This document shows positions 33,391-37,629 of a stretch of DNA of 37,629 nt, piece after piece. The notes below the pieces were generated by a model, which was not told the DNA's origin, searched no databases, and was given only the letters and a program-made list of their open reading frames with translations. A program made the position numbers and the translations under genes. Within the stretch, counting starts at the first letter, position 1. Every line of letters starts with the position of its first letter. Source of the DNA: JANWKA01 sp035533815 (lineage in GTDB: Bacteria; Bacteroidota; Bacteroidia; Chitinophagales; Chitinophagaceae); assembly GCA_035533815.1 (NCBI GenBank), contig DATLTB010000010.1, positions 1 through 37,629 of the forward strand. Direction: 5' to 3'.

Positions 33391-34551
33391 TCAAACCTGG
33401 TCCAGCGCCTGATGCAGGTCCTGCAACAGATAGTCCGGATTTTCAAGTCCGATATATAATCTAACCAGGCGGTGATCCGGATTTGAAGCATTAAACTCCT
33501 CTTTCGGAAAACCGGCCATGAAAGGAAAGGCCAGGGATTCATGGCCTCCCCAGGAAACGGCCAGCAGGAAATGCTTCAGGTGATTGCAAAACCGTTCCAC
33601 TCCTCCGATTTCCTCGGTCTTCAGGATGATGGAAAAAAGCCCGCCCCCTCCTTTCATTTGTTTTTGGGCCAGTTCGAACTGGGGGAAAGAAGGATGAAGG
33701 GGAAAGATCAGTTTTTCGATTTTAGGATGTCCAAACAGGACATCGGTTATCTTTGCGGTGCTGGAACAGATCCGCTCAAGGCGGATTTCCAGGGTTCTCA
33801 GTCCCCGGATCAGCAGCCAGGCATTCAGGGGAGAAACCGTGCCCCCGAAATTCATGAACTCACCATCGAATATTTTTTTGATCCTGTCCCTGCTGCCGGT
33901 CAGCACACCCGCTACGGTATCGCTATGCCCTCCGATAAATTTAGTGGCCGTCTGGGCGCAGAAATCAATGCCCATGGCAATGGGTTTCTGGTAAAGTGGG
34001 CTGCAATAGCTGTTGTCGATCAGGGTGAGTATCCCCCTTCCCCCCGCCAGGGCAGCTACCCCGGCCAGATCCTGCAACTCATAGGTGAATGTATTGGGAG
34101 ATTCCAGGTAGATGAGCCGGGTATTGTCCCGGAGTTCCTGCTCAAAATGTTCCACCCGGGTCCCATCCACATAGCTCACGGAAATGCCGAATCGGGGCAG
34201 GATGCGGTCAAAGAATTTCATGGTCCAGCTATACGGCCTCCCTACACTGAGGACATGATCCCCGGCTGACAGGTTGGCCAGCATCGGCGTGACAATAGCG
34301 GCAATGCCGCTGCCGAACACCAGGGCATCTTCAGCACCGTCCAGTGCGGCCAGCTTGCGGCGCAGGATATCTACCGTGGGATTGTTCCCCCGGGAATAGA
34401 TCCAGTGTCCGTATTCATCGGCCAGGCCTTCCCGGAAAGCATCCACGCTCCGGAAGGCAAAATTGCTGCTCTGGATGATGGGGGGTGCAATGGCCTGGTA
34501 ATATTGCTCCCTGTCCTCGCCGAGTTCATTGATGATATAGGAAAGATCCAT
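33391..34551 (-). CDS. PLP-dependent transsulfuration-type enzyme (Cys/Met metabolism family)
   Basis: 386 residues from the ATG at 34551, which lies 4 bases after the permease stop; an ATG at 34578 would overlap that gene by 23 bases. Fold-type I enzyme of the Cys/Met metabolism PLP group (cystathionine gamma-synthase, gamma-lyase, methionine gamma-lyase relatives). The PLP Lys is Lys204 in QTATKFIGGHSD; Asp179 in LIDNSYCSP pairs with the cofactor nitrogen; YSRGNNPTV holds the phosphate-binding Tyr and Arg. Pairing with an amino-acid permease suggests breakdown or conversion of an imported sulfur or hydroxy amino acid; the precise reaction is not determined by sequence. Confidence 0.93.
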   Translation of the reverse strand: MDLSYIINELGEDREQYYQAIAPPIIQSSNFAFRSVDAFREGLADEYGHWIYSRGNNPTVDILRRKLAALDGAEDALVFGSGIAAIVTPMLANLSAGDHVLSVGRPYSWTMKFFDRILPRFGISVSYVDGTRVEHFEQELRDNTRLIYLESPNTFTYELQDLAGVAALAGGRGILTLIDNSYCSPLYQKPIAMGIDFCAQTATKFIGGHSDTVAGVLTGSRDRIKKIFDGEFMNFGGTVSPLNAWLLIRGLRTLEIRLERICSSTAKITDVLFGHPKIEKLIFPLHPSFPQFELAQKQMKGGGGLFSIILKTEEIGGVERFCNHLKHFLLAVSWGGHESLAFPFMAGFPKEEFNASNPDHRLVRLYIGLENPDYLLQDLHQALDQV

Positions 34552-34555
34552 CAGA

Positions 34556-35890
34556 TCAGTTTTTGATTCTTCTTGCATTCAGGTACCGGGTCAGCAGGTA
34601 CAGGGGATAAAAACCACAGAATATCAGGAACCCATAACCGGAAGCCTGCGGATAGTTCAGGATAATGCTGATGGCTACAAAAATATAGGCCCCGATAAAT
34701 ATCAGGGGCATGAACGGATAAAACCGCATGGTGTAAATTCCCGAACTGTCCTGGCCGGTCATCCTGCTGCGCAGGATAAAAATGGTTGCCGCGGAGGTAG
34801 CCATCCCAATGGAATCCATGAATATGACCCAATTCAGGATCTGTTCAAATTTCTGGGTGAACAGAAGCGTGAGGATGCAAATGGACGAAAAGCAGATAAG
34901 TGCCGGTACCAGGGCTCCGGTGCGGGGTTCACGGTAACTGAAAAAAGAGGGAAGTATCTTTTCCTGGCTCATGGCATAGATCACCGTCGGATTGGACATC
35001 AGCAGTACATTGACATAGGCCAGGACAGACAGGAAAAGCAGGACCGCAAATACTTTCCCTCCTGCCGGACCCAGGACGCGGCTAGCCAGGACTGCCGCAA
35101 TGGACCGGGTGTTTTTCAGCTGGTCAAAGCCGATCACCCGAATATAGGCGAAATTGATGGCCAGGTAAAGCAGGATGATGATGGCAATACCATAGAAAAT
35201 GGCTTTCGGTATGAATTTTTTTGGGTGGCTGACCTCTCCCCCGAAATTGATGGTCTGCTGGTAGCCCCCATAGGAAAAGGAGATGGCGATCAGGCATATA
35301 CCCAATGACCGGATATAGGTAGTCCAGGAATAGGTATGAATAATTGGGGATACAGGATGGACAGGGGCAGGGACAAAGACAGCCAGGATCAGCAGCAGGA
35401 TCATGCCGATTTTCACTACGGTCAGGATATTCTGGGCCCTTGAGCTCATCTTCAGCCCCATCAGGTTAACGAGGAAAAACAGGATGATGGTCCCGATAGC
35501 GATGACCTCAATGATGGTCCCGGTATGCAGGGATGCCGGAAACAGCACCTGGCTGATGTATTCTGCGCCGATGAGGGCTACGGCAGAGGTGGAAGCCGCA
35601 TTGGAAATGAGGATCAGGCAGTTGATCATGAAGGCCAGGGAAGGATGGTAGCAGTAGGAGAATATCTTATAATATCCCCCGGTGATGGGGTACCGGGAAC
35701 CAATTTCCGCATAGGTCAGCGCACCGCATAGGGCGATCAGGCCGCCCAGGATCCATCCGGAAAAAAAAATGCCCGGGGTCTTGGCGCTGGCCGCAACATT
35801 AACGGGGGTTTTAAATATGCCCATACCGACCACCAGGCTTACCACGATCATGGTCAGGTCAAAAACTCCAAGCTTGGATCTGTCATTCAT
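34556..35890 (-). CDS. APC-superfamily amino-acid permease
   Basis: A 444-residue transporter with 12 predicted transmembrane helices. The first helix has GMGIFKTP, the unwound substrate-binding region of the APC/LeuT fold (GxG motif), and helix 6 has SFSYGGYQQTINFGGEV. It is closest in style to amino-acid permeases of the LAT/SteT type. It stands 4 bases before the PLP-enzyme gene on the same strand, so the operon couples uptake and conversion of one amino acid. Substrate not predictable from sequence. Confidence 0.93.
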   Translation of the reverse strand: MNDRSKLGVFDLTMIVVSLVVGMGIFKTPVNVAASAKTPGIFFSGWILGGLIALCGALTYAEIGSRYPITGGYYKIFSYCYHPSLAFMINCLILISNAASTSAVALIGAEYISQVLFPASLHTGTIIEVIAIGTIILFFLVNLMGLKMSSRAQNILTVVKIGMILLLILAVFVPAPVHPVSPIIHTYSWTTYIRSLGICLIAISFSYGGYQQTINFGGEVSHPKKFIPKAIFYGIAIIILLYLAINFAYIRVIGFDQLKNTRSIAAVLASRVLGPAGGKVFAVLLFLSVLAYVNVLLMSNPTVIYAMSQEKILPSFFSYREPRTGALVPALICFSSICILTLLFTQKFEQILNWVIFMDSIGMATSAATIFILRSRMTGQDSSGIYTMRFYPFMPLIFIGAYIFVAISIILNYPQASGYGFLIFCGFYPLYLLTRYLNARRIKN

Positions 35891-36066
35891 GGCACAGGAC
35901 CATGAATGTAAACAATCAGGCAGACCAGGGCAAATTTTTCAACCCCAGACCGCAGGGAAAACAGTTACCAGCCATTAGCCTTAAAAATCCTACCTTTATC
36001 TTTAACAGTAATAGCTAAATTGGCCCTGGAGGCATAAAATCATTATTCACTTAAAATTCTTTATTT

Positions 36067-36279
36067 ATGGCTAACAAAGACATGATTACCGCGTATTGCA
36101 TGAAGACGAAAGAAAAAAATGTACCCATGCAGGATGCAGTTATTTCCAAAACGGAGCGGGGAGGTTATATGGCTCAGGGGCATGACGGTAAAGGCAATAA
36201 GATGACTACCATGCTTAATGAAGTAAAAGCGCTTGCCGCAATAAAAGCAGGAACAGCCCGCAAAGGTAAAGGCTGGTGA
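36067..36279 (+). CDS. Small protein resembling a DUF5679-type zinc ribbon that lost its Cys
   Basis: A 70-residue protein. The N-terminal half reads AYCMKTKEKNVPM then GGYMAQGHDGKGNKMTTML, which follows the pattern of DUF5679-like zinc ribbons (AYCVKCK ... G-x-CxxCG-x-K) but keeps only the first of four Cys. The C-terminal 20 residues are Lys/Ala-rich and basic. It has its own promoter region and a strong terminator 29 bases downstream, so it is likely expressed. Without the metal-binding Cys pairs it should not bind zinc; it may be a nucleic-acid-binding or structural relic of the family. The family link is from memory of the pattern and needs a profile check. Confidence 0.75.
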   Translation: MANKDMITAYCMKTKEKNVPMQDAVISKTERGGYMAQGHDGKGNKMTTMLNEVKALAAIKAGTARKGKGW

Positions 36280-36307
36280 TCAAGGATAACAACGCCCTTT
36301 AAACATC

Positions 36308-36344
36308 ACAATAAAGGCTGCCTGAGGCAGCCTTTATTGTTTTT
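36308..36344. terminator. Strong bidirectional terminator
   Basis: ACAATAAAGGCTGCC pairs perfectly with GGCAGCCTTTATTGT around a TGA loop, followed by TTTT on the plus strand. It lies between the convergent small-protein gene and the T9SS protein gene and can serve both. Confidence 0.92.
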
Positions 36345-36368
36345 AGGTTAGTAAGTTAAAAAGGTAGG

Positions 36369-37520
36369 TTATTGCAATAAAATTTTTTTCACATAGCTTT
36401 CCCCGGTAAAGATATTCACGGCATGCAGGATATAGATTCCCGGGGGAAGGGCTGTTCCCGGGGTATAGGTCATAGTCTGCTGCTGGGAGGCAATATTGAC
36501 CAGCCTGGAATTCACCACCTGCCCGGACATATTGACCAGGTCCAGGCGGTAGTTGCCGGTGGTGAGGACTTTAAACTGCAGATTGGCTGAATAATGAACC
36601 GGGTTGGGAAAGACGAGCAACCCTTGTCCCTGGTCCGTCAGGGATATGCTGACGATCTTGCTGAAAGTGAATTGCCCGTCAAGATCCACGGTGCGCAGGC
36701 GGTAATAGTTGACGCCGGAATTGGCCAATGCATCCGTGAAGACATAATCATGGGGGACCTGGCTGGTACCATGGGCTGCCACCTGGCCAATGGGGTTAAA
36801 ATGATATCCGTCCGAGCTTCTGTCGACTTCAAAATGAGCAGCATTCAGCTCGCTGGAGGTACTCCAGTTCAGTTGCGGCATCTCCTTGGCATCCAGCGAC
36901 ACGCTGAAGTTGGTGAGCCGGACTGGAAGGGGAAAGCTATAGGGGGGATTGCTGCCTGGAACCGAATTCATCACAAAGCCATAATTGACCTGCACCCCGG
37001 ATAAAGAACCGGGAATGAGATCGCCTTCCAGCGTGATCTCCAGGGCATTGAATGAATTACCCGCGGTTGTGGCGAACCAGACATTGCCCGAATAGGTAGA
37101 TCCATTCAGGACAAAATCAGCACCAAGCCCGTTGTTGAAAGAATTTTCCACAGGAGTATAGCTTGTGGTATAGTTCTCCGAATTCAGCAACACTGCACTT
37201 TCCAGGGCTGTAGGATCACTTACACTGGAAATATAAAAGCCCACATAATAAACCCCGGTGAAATAAGTTCCCGGGGGATCATTAAGTAAGGCATCCGCCC
37301 CATACTGATCGCTGGTGTTGGTCACGCTGATAGTGGCAAAATTATTTGGATCAGTATCCACAATATTGGCAGCGGAATCGATGGATCCAGACCCCCCTGA
37401 ACCCACTATGCTATTATAAGTAAGGGAACCTACGGTAAAATTGCCCGCAACCTGGGCCCGGGAATCGCGGATGAATAAAAAAAGCAATAAACCGGTAATG
37501 CAGGTAAATCTGCTAATCAT
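36369..37520 (-). CDS. Protein secreted by type IX secretion (type A sorting domain)
   Basis: 383 residues. A Sec signal ends at DSRAQ (about residue 23). Residues 25-200 are a Ser/Asn/Gly-rich beta domain I do not recognise. Residues about 205-295 look like a fibronectin-like segment (PVRLTNFSVSLDAKEMPQLNW to YYRLRTVDLDGQFTFSKIVSI), common just before T9SS sorting domains. The last 80 residues are a type A C-terminal domain: LLVFPNP, GNYRLDLVNMSGQVV, LPPGIYIL and the end SYVKKILLQ. The domain directs export through the T9SS and attachment to or release from the cell surface. No enzymatic motif is seen; a surface or adhesion role is possible. Confidence 0.92.
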   Translation of the reverse strand: MISRFTCITGLLLFLFIRDSRAQVAGNFTVGSLTYNSIVGSGGSGSIDSAANIVDTDPNNFATISVTNTSDQYGADALLNDPPGTYFTGVYYVGFYISSVSDPTALESAVLLNSENYTTSYTPVENSFNNGLGADFVLNGSTYSGNVWFATTAGNSFNALEITLEGDLIPGSLSGVQVNYGFVMNSVPGSNPPYSFPLPVRLTNFSVSLDAKEMPQLNWSTSSELNAAHFEVDRSSDGYHFNPIGQVAAHGTSQVPHDYVFTDALANSGVNYYRLRTVDLDGQFTFSKIVSISLTDQGQGLLVFPNPVHYSANLQFKVLTTGNYRLDLVNMSGQVVNSRLVNIASQQQTMTYTPGTALPPGIYILHAVNIFTGESYVKKILLQ

Positions 37521-37629
37521 AATCTGAGCTTTAAGGTTAACATTAAAATAGCCATTTCAGGTTAAAGTCCAGGTCAGATTCATTTAGGGCAGTGAATATA
37601 AATAATTTTCAGTATCTAAAAAAGTAAAA

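Overview
The window looks like chromosomal DNA of a Bacteroidota bacterium, most likely from the order Chitinophagales (inference). The reasons are: a protein with a type IX secretion (T9SS) type A C-terminal sorting domain; many SPII lipoproteins; families almost confined to this phylum (DUF4270, DUF4907, the Bacteroidota type of HigB/HigA); weak Shine-Dalgarno sequences; and promoters of the Bacteroidota type (TTTG-N19-TAnnTTTG). I see no rRNA, tRNA, CRISPR array, transposase or integrase.

Region 1 (1-6250) is visibly AT-rich and accessory in character. It starts with two overlapping lipoprotein genes on the minus strand; one is cut by the window edge and the other carries an HEASH zinc-protease-like motif. 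Then come three type II toxin-antitoxin modules within 2.5 kb: a PIN-domain toxin with a ribbon-helix-helix-like antitoxin, and two paralogous HigB/HigA pairs pointing tail to tail. Short repeats with the core TTCGAACT bracket and separate these modules. One repeat lies in a 119-bp imperfect palindrome, giving the stretch a cassette-like look. Two of the three modules have clear palindromic operator candidates.

Region 2 (6290-11300) holds a small RRM RNA-binding protein gene with a strong terminator. It is followed by a minus-strand operon: DinB-like protein, then a pentonate (L-arabinonate-type) dehydratase, then an SDR dehydrogenase, then an SMP-30 lactonase. This is the enzyme set of a non-phosphorylating oxidative pentose pathway. 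Two GGCAGTTGTTA direct repeats lie upstream of it.

Region 3 (11479-23483) is a glycan-degradation locus: GH53 endo-galactanase and GH51 alpha-L-arabinofuranosidase (plus strand), GH2 beta-galactosidase and a second GH53 (minus), a second large GH2 (plus) and a GH127 beta-L-arabinofuranosidase (minus). Together these fit breakdown of arabinogalactan and pectin (rhamnogalacturonan-I) side chains. The arabinose released could feed the oxidative operon of region 2. No SusC/SusD pair or hybrid two-component sensor is present. A perfect LacI-type operator, TGTAAACGTTTACA, sits before the second GH2.

Region 4 (23660-37629) looks like general envelope and housekeeping functions. It has a DUF4270 lipoprotein with an outer-membrane barrel protein, a Kelch lipoprotein overlapping a DUF4907 gene, and a membrane TPR protein. 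A complete tetR-tolC-emrA-emrB-like efflux operon follows, with two tandem operators over a consensus promoter. After it come a transsulfuration-type PLP enzyme paired with an APC amino-acid permease, a small protein resembling a degenerate zinc ribbon, and a T9SS-exported protein.
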